From Actinospineispora eucalypti (GTDB taxonomy: Bacteria; Actinomycetota; Actinomycetes; Mycobacteriales; Pseudonocardiaceae): DNA of 64,000 bases. Position 1 is the first letter of the stretch. Each line of letters opens with the position of its first letter. The notes under the pieces were generated by a model. The model had not been told where the DNA came from. It was given only the letters and a program-made list of their open reading frames with translations, and searched no databases. Shown piece by piece: positions 7,524-15,440 of the stretch. A program made the translations under genes and the position numbers. Location of the stretch: positions 310,001-374,000 of the forward strand of contig JACHMT010000007.1 in assembly GCA_014208095.1 (NCBI GenBank), read 5' to 3'.

Positions 7524-8042
7524 TTGGAAAGTGTGCCCTACGAGACCTTGAGCGAGTTGCTCAGCTCGTTTGATGCCGAAGCTCTCCATTTGGAGATGCG
7601 GGATGCGTACGGCACTGCCGCCGAACTACCGCACCTAGCCAAGTGGCTGGCCGGGGAGCCAGATGATACAGAATGGCTCAAGCCGTGGTTCGACAAAGTT
7701 CGGACAGGCGTCCAGGCCGGCAAGGTCTTCAAACGGGCACGGGTCATCTCTGAGCCTGTCTCCGATTATCAGAGATGGGTGCTGAACGACTCGCATCATT
7801 TTGTTGAAGCTGGTGAAGATATCCGATGGGTACCGCGCAGTCGCGTTTCCACGGTTGCTCTGCCAGGTAACGACTTCTGGTTATTCGACAACCAGACCGT
7901 TGTTTTCCTGATCTTCGCCGGCAACGGTCTCGTTGTTGACCGTCAGAAAACCGGCGACCGCGCGGCGATTGAACTGTGTCGAAGCGCGTTCGACGCTGTG
8001 TGGGAACTGTCGATACCTGACAGTGAATACAAGACCAACTAG
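7524..8042 (+). CDS. DUF6879 family protein
   Basis: Encodes 172 residues with the family pattern: LSSFDAEALHLEMRDAYGT, then FKRARVISEPVSDYQRW, EDIRWVPR, DFWLFDNQTVVFLIF and a C-terminal AFDAVWELS helix. The biochemical role of DUF6879 is unknown. These genes usually accompany an XRE regulator with a DUF5753 domain, an arrangement sometimes discussed as a regulatory or toxin-antitoxin-like pair. TTG 7524 is preferred over GTG 7533 because GTCGGGAG sits at the right distance from it. Base composition is clearly more AT-rich than in chromosomal neighbours, consistent with transfer. Confidence 0.8.
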   Translation: MESVPYETLSELLSSFDAEALHLEMRDAYGTAAELPHLAKWLAGEPDDTEWLKPWFDKVRTGVQAGKVFKRARVISEPVSDYQRWVLNDSHHFVEAGEDIRWVPRSRVSTVALPGNDFWLFDNQTVVFLIFAGNGLVVDRQKTGDRAAIELCRSAFDAVWELSIPDSEYKTN

Positions 8043-8880
8043 CCCAGCTCAGCAGGCCCGGGACTCTCTCGGGTTCCGCCTCCGTGAGATCCGCAAGGAC
8101 GCGGGTCTCACGGGGCGTGAGCTTGCCTCGGTCATCGGGTGCCACTTCACCAAGGTCAGCCGCATCGAGAACGGCAACCAAGCGCCACCAGAGGACAACA
8201 TCAAGGCGTGGTGCCGGGCGTGCAATGCTGAGGACCAGGTAACGGACCTCATCGCCACCGCTAGGGCTATCGAGTCCATGTATGTCGAGTGGCGCCGGCA
8301 GACGCGGGCGGGCATGAAGCAGCTGATGCTAGCGCCGGTGCCGCTCTACGAGCAGACCTCACATTTTCGAATCTACGAGCACAGTGCCATCCCTGGACTG
8401 TTCCAAACCGCTGAGTACTCCGCCGCGGTGCTCCGATACTTTATTGATTTTCTCGGTGCACCCAACGATCTCGATAGCGCGCTGCAAGCGCGTATCGAGC
8501 GTCAACAGATCATATACTCGGGAAATCGCCGTTTCTCCGTGATCCTGGAGGAGAACGCAATCCGCGTCAGAGTCGGCAGTCCCGAAACGATGGCGGGGCA
8601 GCTCGATCGGCTCTTAGCCACGATGTCACTGCCGAGGGTTAGCCTCGGAATCGTCCCGCAAGCCGAGATTCGTAAGACGTTCACGCAAGTCCCGTTCTGG
8701 ATCTACGACAGTGAGATGGTCGGGGTAGAGACCCCAACCGCCAAACTGGAGATCACGCAGCCACGGGAAGTGCAGCTCTACGTGGACATGTTCGCCCACT
8801 TGCAGGGGTCGGCCGTGTTCGGCGCCAAGGCGCGGGCGCTCATCACCCGCGCCCTTGCCGACCTGTCAGACGGATCGTAG
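8023..8880 (+). CDS. XRE-family regulator with DUF5753 (Scr1-type) domain
   Basis: Encodes 285 residues. An N-terminal HTH_31/XRE domain (about 15-70) shows LREIRKDAGLTGRELASVIG and HFTKVSRIENGNQAP. The rest is a DUF5753 domain with EHSAIPGLFQTAEY, RQQIIYSGNRRFSVILEE and the C-terminal PREVQLYVDMFAHL. The GTG at 8023 lies inside the 3' end of the DUF6879 gene (20-nt overlap), so the two are translationally coupled. It probably controls the element's own divergent promoter region and may be antagonised by its small partner proteins, by analogy with BldB/DUF397-type systems. Confidence 0.85.
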   Translation: MNTRPTSPAQQARDSLGFRLREIRKDAGLTGRELASVIGCHFTKVSRIENGNQAPPEDNIKAWCRACNAEDQVTDLIATARAIESMYVEWRRQTRAGMKQLMLAPVPLYEQTSHFRIYEHSAIPGLFQTAEYSAAVLRYFIDFLGAPNDLDSALQARIERQQIIYSGNRRFSVILEENAIRVRVGSPETMAGQLDRLLATMSLPRVSLGIVPQAEIRKTFTQVPFWIYDSEMVGVETPTAKLEITQPREVQLYVDMFAHLQGSAVFGAKARALITRALADLSDGS

Positions 8881-9042
8881 TTCCCTGGGCGCCTCAGGGC
8901 TTCCGAGCACGTTCCCCGGTGTCCCTACGTCGTGCGTGGTGACTCGGTAGGTCACCGATCCCCCGGCATGCATCACCGGACGGCCCAAGCCGTCATATGC
9001 CGTGATCTTGCTGATCCTAATGGTGTCCTTCCGCCTTCCCAT
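8866..9042 (-). CDS. Possible 58-residue protein at the end of the element
   Basis: An ATG-started ORF of 58 residues (MGRRKDTIRISKITAYDGLG, later GGSVTYRVTTHDVGTPGNVL) convergent with the XRE gene, which it overlaps by 15 nt. Predicted beta-rich. No clear ribosome-binding site precedes the ATG and no family is recognised, but the amino-acid composition is protein-like and the ORF fills the otherwise empty end of the element. Confidence 0.4.
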   Translation of the reverse strand: MGRRKDTIRISKITAYDGLGRPVMHAGGSVTYRVTTHDVGTPGNVLGSPEAPRELRSV

Positions 9043-9109
9043 CAGGCGATAGAGAACCGCCCGTGATAGACGCTGGCCAGAGACTCAACGTCTCACATCC
9101 TGGGATCTC

Positions 9110-9157
9110 CGCTTTGGGAGCGAGGGGCCGTGGGTTCAAATCCCGCCACCCCGACCA
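9110..9157 (+). repeat. attR: second copy of the 48-bp tRNA-Pro repeat
   Basis: Exact copy of 5369-5416. Only the 3' half of the tRNA is present, without acceptor 5' strand or D-arm, so it is not a functional tRNA gene. It marks the right boundary of the integrated element and what was probably the 3' end of the tRNA locus before insertion. Confidence 0.88.
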
Positions 9158-9190
9158 CGGACGCCCCGGGTCACTCTCGAGGGCGGGAAC

Positions 9191-9391
9191 TCACCTGGCC
9201 AGGAAGTGGAACCCGGTCCAGAGCCAGCCGAGCATGAGCAACCACCGGCCGACCCGGCCGCGCAGGATGGCGTGCGCCGCCTCGCCGGCCGGGCGCAGCG
9301 ACGTCCAACCGTGGCGCGCCGCGAGATCGATCAGCAGCGCCGACCCGAAGATCGCCGCGAACCCGGCGGCGATGACCGCGTAGGGGCTCAC
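9191..9391 (-). CDS. Small membrane protein (DUF6186-like)
   Basis: Encodes 66 residues with two hydrophobic helices: VIAAGFAAIFGSALLIDLAA near the N-terminus and WLLMLGWLWTGFHFLA at the C-terminus, separated by a charged loop (GEAAHAILRGRVG). This matches the small actinobacterial DUF6186 membrane proteins as I remember them. The GTG at 9391 overlaps the stop of the upstream gene (GTGA), so it is the third member of a coupled three-gene minus-strand operon behind the PPOX-type gene. Function unknown. Confidence 0.7.
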   Translation of the reverse strand: MSPYAVIAAGFAAIFGSALLIDLAARHGWTSLRPAGEAAHAILRGRVGRWLLMLGWLWTGFHFLAR

Positions 9392-9777
9392 CGGGTCACC
9401 AGCCAGCGCCCGGCGAGCAGCCACAACGCGTAGCCGAGCACCCGCACCGGATAGTGCTCCAGGGCCGGGTCGCAGAGCAGGCTCAGCGTGGGGTGGTCAG
9501 CGTCGTTGCCCCACAGCCCGGCGGTGAGCTCCCAGACGCCGAACGCGGCCAGCAGCCCCAGCCACAGCGCCACCGCCGGCCCCGGCCGGGCACCGGCCGG
9601 AAGCGGGCGAACCGGGCGGCGGACGCGGACCAGCAGCAGCGGCACCCCGGCCAGCAGCACGGCGGCGGCGGCCGGCAGGGTCAACGGCTGGGACCAGCCG
9701 GCGGCCAGCGAGTACCCCGCGATGGCCAGGTGCCCCCGGTCCAGCGCGCGCGGGCGCGCCTCGGTCAACCCGATCAC
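9388..9777 (-). CDS. Hypothetical multi-pass membrane protein
   Basis: Encodes 129 residues with three or four predicted membrane helices (AAAAVLLAGVPLLLVRVRR, AVALWLGLLAAFGVWELTAG, LGYALWLLAGRWLV) and a conserved-looking loop GNDADHPTLSLLCDPALEH, typical of uncharacterised actinobacterial membrane proteins that accompany a DUF6186 gene. The GTG at 9777 overlaps the stop of the PPOX-type gene (GTGA), and its own stop overlaps the next start, so all three are translated in concert. No enzymatic motif is visible. Confidence 0.65.
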   Translation of the reverse strand: MIGLTEARPRALDRGHLAIAGYSLAAGWSQPLTLPAAAAVLLAGVPLLLVRVRRPVRPLPAGARPGPAVALWLGLLAAFGVWELTAGLWGNDADHPTLSLLCDPALEHYPVRVLGYALWLLAGRWLVTR

Positions 9778-10196
9778 TCGGTGGCGTTGAACGCGGAGAT
9801 GACCTTGGTCGGCCGAATCCGGACGATCAGCTCCCCCGGCACCCCGTTCCGCTTGCCGAACTCCTCGGCGCGGTCGGCGCCCATGTACCGGCCGCCCAGC
9901 GCGGTCGCGGTGCGCAGCAGCTCCTCCGGGTCGTCGTCCAGCTCCACCTCGCCCTGCACCTGGACGAACCCGTACGGCGGCTCCTCGAGGTCGACGCAGA
10001 ACACCACCCGGGGGTCGCGGGCGAACGCCTTGCCCTTGGCCGTCTCCCGGCCGGTGTTGAACACGATCCGGTCGTCCTCGACCAGGAACCACACGGGCGC
10101 GATCAGCGGGCGCCCGTCGCCCGCCAGGTAGCCCACCTTGCCGGTGCGGGTGCCCTCGGACAGAAACTCGATCACCTGAGCGGAAAGTTCGGTCAC
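9774..10196 (-). CDS. PPOX-class pyridoxamine 5'-phosphate oxidase-like protein
   Basis: Encodes 140 residues of split-barrel flavin/F420-binding fold: KVGYLAGDGRPLIAPVWFLVEDDRIVFNTG, then the KAFARDPRVVFCVDLEEPPYGFV strand pair and a C-terminal RIRPTKVISAFNATE. In actinomycetes this group often uses cofactor F420, and members reduce diverse small molecules or bind haem breakdown products. The substrate here is unknown. Starts at GTG 10196 with only a weak upstream purine tract. First gene of a coupled minus-strand operon with two membrane proteins, and divergent from the Eis gene. Confidence 0.8.
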   Translation of the reverse strand: MTELSAQVIEFLSEGTRTGKVGYLAGDGRPLIAPVWFLVEDDRIVFNTGRETAKGKAFARDPRVVFCVDLEEPPYGFVQVQGEVELDDDPEELLRTATALGGRYMGADRAEEFGKRNGVPGELIVRIRPTKVISAFNATE

Positions 10197-10260
10197 GGTG
10201 ACCAGCTTATTGATCCGTTAACCGATGGACGCGCGGGCACAGGGCCGATACGACTGTTTC

Positions 10261-11502
10261 ATGCCATCGTTGCGCGCCCGCCCGCTGACCGACGCGGAGT
10301 GGGACGAGATGTCCACCTTCAGCGCCAACGCGTTCCTCGGCGACCCCACCCCCGAACCGGTCAACCCGGGCCTGCTGCACCGCTTCCTGGAGCGCGACCG
10401 CTACCGGGGCGTGGCCGACGAGCAGGATCGCCTCATCGGTGCCGGTGGGCTGCTGACCAGGACGATCACCCTGCCCGGTGCCGGGCCGAGCCCGCTGGCC
10501 GGGGTCACGTTCGTGGGCGTGCGGCCCGACTCGCGGGGCCAGGGCGCGCTGAGCACCCTGATGCGCGACCTGCTGGAGGGGCTGCACGGGTCCGGGGAAC
10601 CGATCGCCGCGCTGTGGGCTTCCATGGCACCCATCTACGGCCGGTTCGGCTACGGGCTGTCCGCCCGGCGCGCCACGCTCACCGTGCCCGGCCGGGCGCC
10701 GTTCCGGCCCGGCACGCCGACCGGCGGCGCGGTCCGCTGGTACTCCGCCGAGGAGGCGCTCCCGCTGATGCGGCGGGTGTTCGAGGAGCTGCTGCCCACC
10801 CGGCCTGGCTGGGTGTCCCGGTCCGACGCGAACTGGGACTGGTGGTTCCGCGACGACCCGGCCAGCCGGTACGGCTCGACCTCGTTCCGGTACGCCGTGC
10901 ACCACGCCGCCTCGGACGGCCGCCCGGACGGCTACGCGGTGTTCCGGGCCAAGGCCGACTGGCCGGCGGCCGGCCCGGACTACCGGCTGGACGTCAAGGA
11001 GCTGATCAGCGCCGACCCGGAGGCGCACGCCTCGCTCTGGCGTTCGCTGCTGGACCTGGACATGGTCGGCAAGGTCAGCTACGACAACGTGCCGCTGGAC
11101 GACCCGCTGCCGTTGGTGCTGGTCAACCCGCGCGCGGCGCTGACCGACGTGAGCGACCTGCTGTGGGTGCGCCTGGTCGACCTGGACCGGGCGCTGCCGG
11201 CCCGCCGCTACGCCGCCCCGTGCGACGTGGTGCTCGAGGTCGCCGACCGCTTCTGCCCGTGGAACGCCGGCCGGTGGCGGCTGCGGGTGGACGAGCGGGG
11301 CGCCGCCGAGGCGAGCCGCACCGACCGTCCGGCCGACCTGGAGTGCGGCGTGGCCGACCTGGGCGCGGCGTTCCTGGGCGGCGTCCGGCTCACCGCGCTG
11401 GCCGGCGCCGGGCGCGTGCGCGAGCAGCGGGCCGGCGCACTGCGCGCGCTGTGCCGGGCGATGGCCGGGGAGACCGAGCCGTACTGCGCCAACATCTTCT
11501 GA
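10261..11502 (+). CDS. Eis-like GNAT N-acetyltransferase
   Basis: Encodes 413 residues arranged as in mycobacterial Eis. An N-terminal GNAT domain carries the acetyl-CoA loop VRPDSRGQGALSTLMRDLL, followed by MAPIYGRFGYG. A second degenerate GNAT domain comes next, then a C-terminal SCP2-like domain, ending in a free carboxylate Phe (YCANIF), which in Eis acts as the general base. Eis enzymes acetylate amines of aminoglycosides, lysine and other substrates at several positions. Whether this one affects drugs cannot be read from sequence. ATG 10261 gives the usual family length, though an in-frame ATG at 10225 exists. Confidence 0.85.
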   Translation: MPSLRARPLTDAEWDEMSTFSANAFLGDPTPEPVNPGLLHRFLERDRYRGVADEQDRLIGAGGLLTRTITLPGAGPSPLAGVTFVGVRPDSRGQGALSTLMRDLLEGLHGSGEPIAALWASMAPIYGRFGYGLSARRATLTVPGRAPFRPGTPTGGAVRWYSAEEALPLMRRVFEELLPTRPGWVSRSDANWDWWFRDDPASRYGSTSFRYAVHHAASDGRPDGYAVFRAKADWPAAGPDYRLDVKELISADPEAHASLWRSLLDLDMVGKVSYDNVPLDDPLPLVLVNPRAALTDVSDLLWVRLVDLDRALPARRYAAPCDVVLEVADRFCPWNAGRWRLRVDERGAAEASRTDRPADLECGVADLGAAFLGGVRLTALAGAGRVREQRAGALRALCRAMAGETEPYCANIF

Positions 11503-11567
11503 TGGGGGAACGTTGCGCCCGGGCCGCGCGTTATATGGGTAGGTCTTTGCGTGCGAGGTGAGATGCG

Positions 11568-12332
11568 GTGAGCGGCGGGATAGTCACCCTGGTCATCGTG
11601 CTGGCGCTGGTCGCCGGCGGCGTCTGGTTGGCCCGGCAGCGGGCCGAGGCCAGGCGCCGGGAGCTGGCCGACGCGGAGTCGGAGGCCAGGCGCTGGGTGG
11701 AGCGGCTGGGCGGCTCGGTGCTCAACCTGGAGGGCACCGACGAAGCCTCCAAGCAGGCCCTGGCCGACGCCGCCGAGCGGTACACCGCCGCCGGCTCCCA
11801 GCTGGACCGGGCGCACACCCCGGCGCAGTACCGGCAGGTCACGGAGTCGGCCTACGAGGGGCTCTACTACGTGCGGGCGGCGCGCACCGCGATGGGCCTG
11901 GACCCCGGCCCGGAACTTCCCCCGCTGCCCGGCCAGCGGCAGGCCGGCGCGGTCACCGAGGCCCGGGACGTGGATGTGCGGGGTCACCAGTACAGCGCCT
12001 CGCCGAACCCCTCGGACCGCAACGCGCACTACTACCCGGGCGGCACCGTGGCCGGCCGGCCGGTGCCCGCCGGCTGGTACTCCGAGCCCTGGTGGAAGAC
12101 CGCACTGGTCGCCGGGGCCTGGGGCGTCGGGTCGTTCCTGCTGTTCGACGCGCTGTTCAGCGGGATGTCCGGCGCGGCGTACGCGGACGGCTTCGCCGAC
12201 GCGCAGGCGCTGGACGCGGGTGACGCCGGCAACGCCGACTCCGGCAACGGCGGCGACTTCTTCGGGGACGGCGGCGCCGCGGACGGCGGCGGCTTCGACA
12301 TGTTCGGCGGCAACGACGGCGGCTTCTTCTAG
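11568..12332 (+). CDS. Membrane protein with acidic Gly-rich tail
   Basis: Encodes 254 residues: an N-terminal membrane anchor (IVTLVIVLALVAGGVWLA), a charged helical region (RQRAEARRRELADAESEARR) reminiscent of DUF1542-type repeats, a helical bundle with YEGLYYVRAARTAMGLDPGP, a second membrane helix near residue 185 (TALVAGAWGVGSFLLFDALF) and a Gly/Asp/Phe-rich tail ending FGGNDGGFF. It is likely a surface or envelope protein of unknown role. The GTG start follows a good GAGGTGAG. It is convergent with the phospholipase C gene, with a large palindrome between them. Confidence 0.72.
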   Translation: MSGGIVTLVIVLALVAGGVWLARQRAEARRRELADAESEARRWVERLGGSVLNLEGTDEASKQALADAAERYTAAGSQLDRAHTPAQYRQVTESAYEGLYYVRAARTAMGLDPGPELPPLPGQRQAGAVTEARDVDVRGHQYSASPNPSDRNAHYYPGGTVAGRPVPAGWYSEPWWKTALVAGAWGVGSFLLFDALFSGMSGAAYADGFADAQALDAGDAGNADSGNGGDFFGDGGAADGGGFDMFGGNDGGFF

Positions 12333-12370
12333 CGTTAGCCCACGGGACCGCCTCCGGGGTGCGGTGCCAG

Positions 12371-12503
12371 TTCTAAAGCAGGCTTGGACAGCGCGGCTGG
12401 GGTTGGTCTGCCGTGGCCTGGGCGCGGCCGATTGCCGACACTGCACCATCCGTCACTCCGCGGCAGACCAACCCCAGCCGCGCCGTCCAAGCCGTCGTTA
12501 GAA
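12371..12503. repeat. 133-bp interrupted palindrome between convergent genes
   Basis: A 33-bp arm at 12381-12413 is the reverse complement of 12461-12493 with one mismatch, enclosing a 47-nt loop. Outside it, TTCTAA (12371-12376) pairs with TTAGAA (12498-12503) after a small internal loop. Much longer than an ordinary terminator stem. It may act as a bidirectional terminator between the two convergent genes, or be a MITE-like or REP-like mobile unit. No target-site duplication is obvious. Confidence 0.85.
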
Positions 12504-12516
12504 CCCGACGCCGCCG

Positions 12517-14034
12517 CTAACGTCCTCGGGCCGGTCCGGGCGTGTGCGGGCGCGCGGCGGCCTGCTGCGTAGGCATTGTCTGCACCGAGGGTGGCTCGGG
12601 GGCGGGTAGTGAGTTATCCAACAGCACCTGGTCGGTTTGACGGGCCAGGGCGGCGGCGTCGGGGAGTGGGGGCAGCCCGGGGGCCGGTGGGTCGGAGAGG
12701 CGCAGCGTGGACACCAGGTCGCCGAAGGTCTGCCGGCGCCACTGGCTGATGTTCGGCTCCATCACCCCGGTGACCCGCTCCAGGAAGCGCAGCACCGAGG
12801 TGTGGTCCAGCGGCTCGCCGGACACCCAGCCGCCCGCGCTCCACGGCGAGATGACCAGGCAGGGCACCCGGAATCCCGGGCCGATGTGCTGGTGGCCGAC
12901 GAACTCGCCGGGCGTGCCCGGCGCCGGGACCGTCGGCCGCACGTGGTCGAACAGCCCGTCGTTCTCGTCGTAGTTGAGGATGAACACGGTGTGGTTCCAC
13001 ACGTCCGGGTGCGCGGCCAGGGCCTCCAGCTTGCGGGCGATCGCGGCGGCGCCGTCGGCCGGGTGCCGGTCCGGGTGCTCGCTGTCCGCGTAGCTGGGGC
13101 AGATCCAGCTGACCGTGGGCAGCCGGCCGCCGGCCACGTCCCGCTCGAACTCGTCCGGCGCGGCCTTCGCCAGGCCGCGCACCGCCAGCGGGGAGTCCGG
13201 CGGGGCGGTGCGGAACTGCCGGAAGAAGCGCAGCGGGTTGAACCAGGAGTCGGGCTCCTCGTCGTAGACCCGCCAGCTCACCCCGGCCCGCTCCAGCCGC
13301 TCGGCGTAGGTGGTCCAGCTCAGCCGGCCGTCCCGGGCACCCCGGTCGTCACTCTCCTTCACCGGCCCGCCCGACCGGCCCTCCGGGTCGATCGTGCCGG
13401 TCATCCACATCAGCCGGTTCGGCCAGGTCGGGCCGAGCACCGAGCTGAAATAGTTGTCGCAGATGGTGAACGACTCGGCGAGCGCGTGGTGGAAGGGGAT
13501 GTCCTCCCTGGTGAAGTAGCCCATGGCCATCTCCCGGCGGGTCAGCCGGTCGCCGAACAGGTCCTGCACCATGTCCACCAGGTAGGAGAACAGCCCCCGG
13601 TCCCGTTCCCAGCTGAGGAAGCCGTCCATCGCGCCGTCCCGGAAGTAGCCGTGCTGGGCGGCCCAGCTGTGGTTCAGCGAGCGGTTCTCCTGCGCGCTGG
13701 TGGTGTTGCCGTTCAGCCGGAAGGGCAGCAGGTAGCCGTCGTTGTTGGTGGGGCACGGCTGGTGGAACACGGTCAGGTCGCCGGCGGGCAGCATCCCCGG
13801 ATTCGGGTCGCCGAACCCGCGCACCCCGGGCAACGTGCCGAAGTAGTGGTCGAAGGACCGGTTCTCCATCATCATCAGCACCACGTGCCGGATGTCGGCC
13901 AGCCGCCCGGCCGGCGGTGGAGGCAGTGGCGCCGCCGACGAGGTCAGCGCCACCCGGCGCAGGTTGGGCGGCAGCACCGCGGTGGCGGCGGCCGCGGCGG
14001 AAGCGGTGAGGAACTGTCGGCGGGTGACTCCCAC
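12517..14034 (-). CDS. Phospholipase C / phosphoesterase family, Tat-exported
   Basis: Encodes 505 residues. The N-terminus has a twin-arginine signal (VTRRQFLTASAAAAATAVLP), so the enzyme is exported folded. The mature part has the acid-phosphatase/non-haemolytic phospholipase C signatures: VVLMMMENRSFDHYFGTLPG near the start (metal and nucleophile region), then CDNYFSSVLGPTWPNRLMWM, WICPSYADSEHPDRHP, FILNYDENDGLFDHVRP and GFRVPCLVISPWS. It probably hydrolyses phosphodiester or phospholipid substrates outside the cell. Length and motif order agree with the family. The C-terminal 40 residues are a Pro/Gln-rich tail of no known role. Confidence 0.88.
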   Translation of the reverse strand: MGVTRRQFLTASAAAAATAVLPPNLRRVALTSSAAPLPPPPAGRLADIRHVVLMMMENRSFDHYFGTLPGVRGFGDPNPGMLPAGDLTVFHQPCPTNNDGYLLPFRLNGNTTSAQENRSLNHSWAAQHGYFRDGAMDGFLSWERDRGLFSYLVDMVQDLFGDRLTRREMAMGYFTREDIPFHHALAESFTICDNYFSSVLGPTWPNRLMWMTGTIDPEGRSGGPVKESDDRGARDGRLSWTTYAERLERAGVSWRVYDEEPDSWFNPLRFFRQFRTAPPDSPLAVRGLAKAAPDEFERDVAGGRLPTVSWICPSYADSEHPDRHPADGAAAIARKLEALAAHPDVWNHTVFILNYDENDGLFDHVRPTVPAPGTPGEFVGHQHIGPGFRVPCLVISPWSAGGWVSGEPLDHTSVLRFLERVTGVMEPNISQWRRQTFGDLVSTLRLSDPPAPGLPPLPDAAALARQTDQVLLDNSLPAPEPPSVQTMPTQQAAARPHTPGPARGR

Positions 14035-14147
14035 GCGTGCAGTCTCGCAGCGCCCGGGGGCCGGTCCGCGCGATCGCTGAGACGGCCCTTATAACGCGCG
14101 GCCCGGCCGGTGGGTCGCCGGCCGATTCGCCGCCGGCCCGGACGGCT

Positions 14148-14960
14148 CTAGAACGCCGGTTGGCAGGTGGGGCACCAGTACAGGTTCCGGCCGGCCAGGT
14201 CGGCCTTGCGCACCGTGTCCCCGCAGACCAGGCAGTCCTGGTCGTGGCGGCGGTAGACGTACACCTCGCCGCCGTGGCGGTCCTGGCGCGGGGCCCGGCC
14301 GGTGGCCTTCGGCTCGTGTTCGGGGCGCACCGTGTCGATCCGGCCTCGGCGCACCCCGTCCCGCATCAGCGCGACCAGGTCGGCCCACATGGCGTCCCAC
14401 TGCTCCCTGGGCAACGAACGACCGGGCAGCATCGGGTCGATGCCGTGCCGGTAGAGCAGCTCGGCCCGGTACACGTTGCCCACGCCGGCGACCGTCTTCT
14501 GGTCCATCAGCTGGGCGGCCAACGGGGTGCGGGACCGGGAGATCCGGGTCCAGGCGAGCTCCGGGTCGGCGTCGCGGCGCAGCGGGTCGGGACCCAGCCG
14601 GGCGCGGATCGCCCGCACCTCCGCGCCGGTGATCAGCTCACAGGCGTTCGGGCCGCGCAGGTCGGTGTAGTGGGTGGCGCCGACCAGCCGCATCCGCACC
14701 TGCCCGCGCGGCGGCGCGGCCGGCACCGGCGACTCGGAGAAGGTGCCGTAAAGGCCCAGGTGCACGTGCACCACCTGGTCCGGGCCGTAGCGGTGGAACA
14801 GGTGCTTGCCGTGCGCCTCGGCGCGCTGCAGCACCAGGCCGTCCAGCAGCTTCGCCGAGGCTTCGAACCGGCCCTGCGGGCTGGAGACGGCGACCGGCGC
14901 CTTGCCGAACAGCCGCTGGTGGGACCGGGCCAGCCGGTGCAGCGTGTGCCCCTCCGGCAT
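14148..14960 (-). CDS. Fpg/Nei-family DNA glycosylase (Nei2 type)
   Basis: Encodes 270 residues. It begins MPEGHTLHRLARSHQRLFG: Pro2 and Glu3 are the catalytic residues after Met removal, and the His-Thr in place of Pro-Glu marks the Nei2-like actinobacterial branch. The helix-two-turn-helix contains QKTVAGVGNVYRAELLYRHG, and the C-terminal zinc finger has CLVCGDTVRKADLAGRNLYWCPTC with four cysteines. It removes oxidised bases and cuts the strand by beta/delta elimination. Downstream of rpiB with a 6-nt gap, so the two are co-transcribed. Confidence 0.9.
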   Translation of the reverse strand: MPEGHTLHRLARSHQRLFGKAPVAVSSPQGRFEASAKLLDGLVLQRAEAHGKHLFHRYGPDQVVHVHLGLYGTFSESPVPAAPPRGQVRMRLVGATHYTDLRGPNACELITGAEVRAIRARLGPDPLRRDADPELAWTRISRSRTPLAAQLMDQKTVAGVGNVYRAELLYRHGIDPMLPGRSLPREQWDAMWADLVALMRDGVRRGRIDTVRPEHEPKATGRAPRQDRHGGEVYVYRRHDQDCLVCGDTVRKADLAGRNLYWCPTCQPAF

Positions 14961-14966
14961 GCCCGG

Positions 14967-15440
14967 TCAGTCCTCCGGCAGACCGGTGATCTTGCCGGTC
15001 CGCTCGTAGTCGGCGAGCAGCTCGATCCGCCGGGAGTGCCGGTCCTCGCCGGAGAACGGGGTGGCGAGGAACGCGTCCACGATGGCCAGCGCCTCCTCCT
15101 CGGTGTGCATCCGGCCGCCGACCCCCACCACCTGGGCGTCGTTGTGCTCGCGGGCCAATCGGGCGGTCTCGGTGCTCCAGGCCAGCGCGGCGCGGCATCC
15201 GGCCACCTTGTTCGCGGCGATCTGCTCGCCGTTGCCCGAGCCGCCGATCACCACGCCCAGGCTGCCCGCGTCGGCGACCACCCGGCGGGCCGTCTCCAGG
15301 CAGAACGGCGGGTAGTCGTCCAGCGCGTCGTAGACCTTGGCGCCGACGTCCACCACCTCGTGGCCGGCATCCCGCAGATGATCGAGCAGCCGGGCCTTCA
15401 ACTCGAAGCCGGCGTGGTCGGAACCCAGGTAGACGCGCAC
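14967..15440 (-). CDS. rpiB: Ribose-5-phosphate isomerase B
   Basis: Encodes 157 residues of the RpiB/LacAB fold: VRVYLGSDHAGFELKARLLD (ring-opening Asp and His), the phosphate-binding loop GVVIGGSGNGEQIAANKV with the Ser-Gly-Asn of the actinobacterial type that uses a glutamate base instead of the cysteine of E. coli RpiB, then AREHNDAQVVGVGGRMHTEEEA. It interconverts ribose 5-phosphate and ribulose 5-phosphate in the pentose phosphate pathway. The GTG at 15440 gives the canonical start. The gene lies 6 nt upstream of the Nei-type glycosylase gene. Confidence 0.93.
   Translation of the reverse strand: MRVYLGSDHAGFELKARLLDHLRDAGHEVVDVGAKVYDALDDYPPFCLETARRVVADAGSLGVVIGGSGNGEQIAANKVAGCRAALAWSTETARLAREHNDAQVVGVGGRMHTEEEALAIVDAFLATPFSGEDRHSRRIELLADYERTGKITGLPED

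Larger units (their letters stand above)
5369..9157. mobile_element. Small integrated element at tRNA-Pro, integrase-less remnant
   Basis: The 48 bp from the anticodon stem to the CCA end of tRNA-Pro (5369-5416) recur identically at 9110-9157, in the same orientation, as expected for attL and attR of an element inserted by site-specific recombination. The 3.7 kb between them is visibly richer in A and T than its surroundings. It carries a phage Gp19-like gene, a run of overlapping tiny minus-strand ORFs, and a plus-strand unknown/DUF6879/XRE-DUF5753 operon. I found no integrase, excisionase, replication or transfer gene, so it is either a decayed phage or actinomycete integrative element, or a satellite mobilised in trans. 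Confidence 0.85.

Noticed and set aside
9110..9157. Second tRNA-Pro gene
   Set aside because: Only the 3' half is present; acceptor 5' strand and D-arm are missing, so it is an attachment-site repeat.
10225..10260. Upstream ATG start for the Eis-like gene
   Set aside because: The 12 added residues are not typical of the family, and ATG 10261 gives the expected N-terminus.
12637..14094. Long open frame on the plus strand opposite phospholipase C
   Set aside because: Composition is Val/Gly/Arg/His-rich shadow sequence typical of antisense frames in GC-rich DNA, and the minus-strand frame has clear Tat signal and family motifs.
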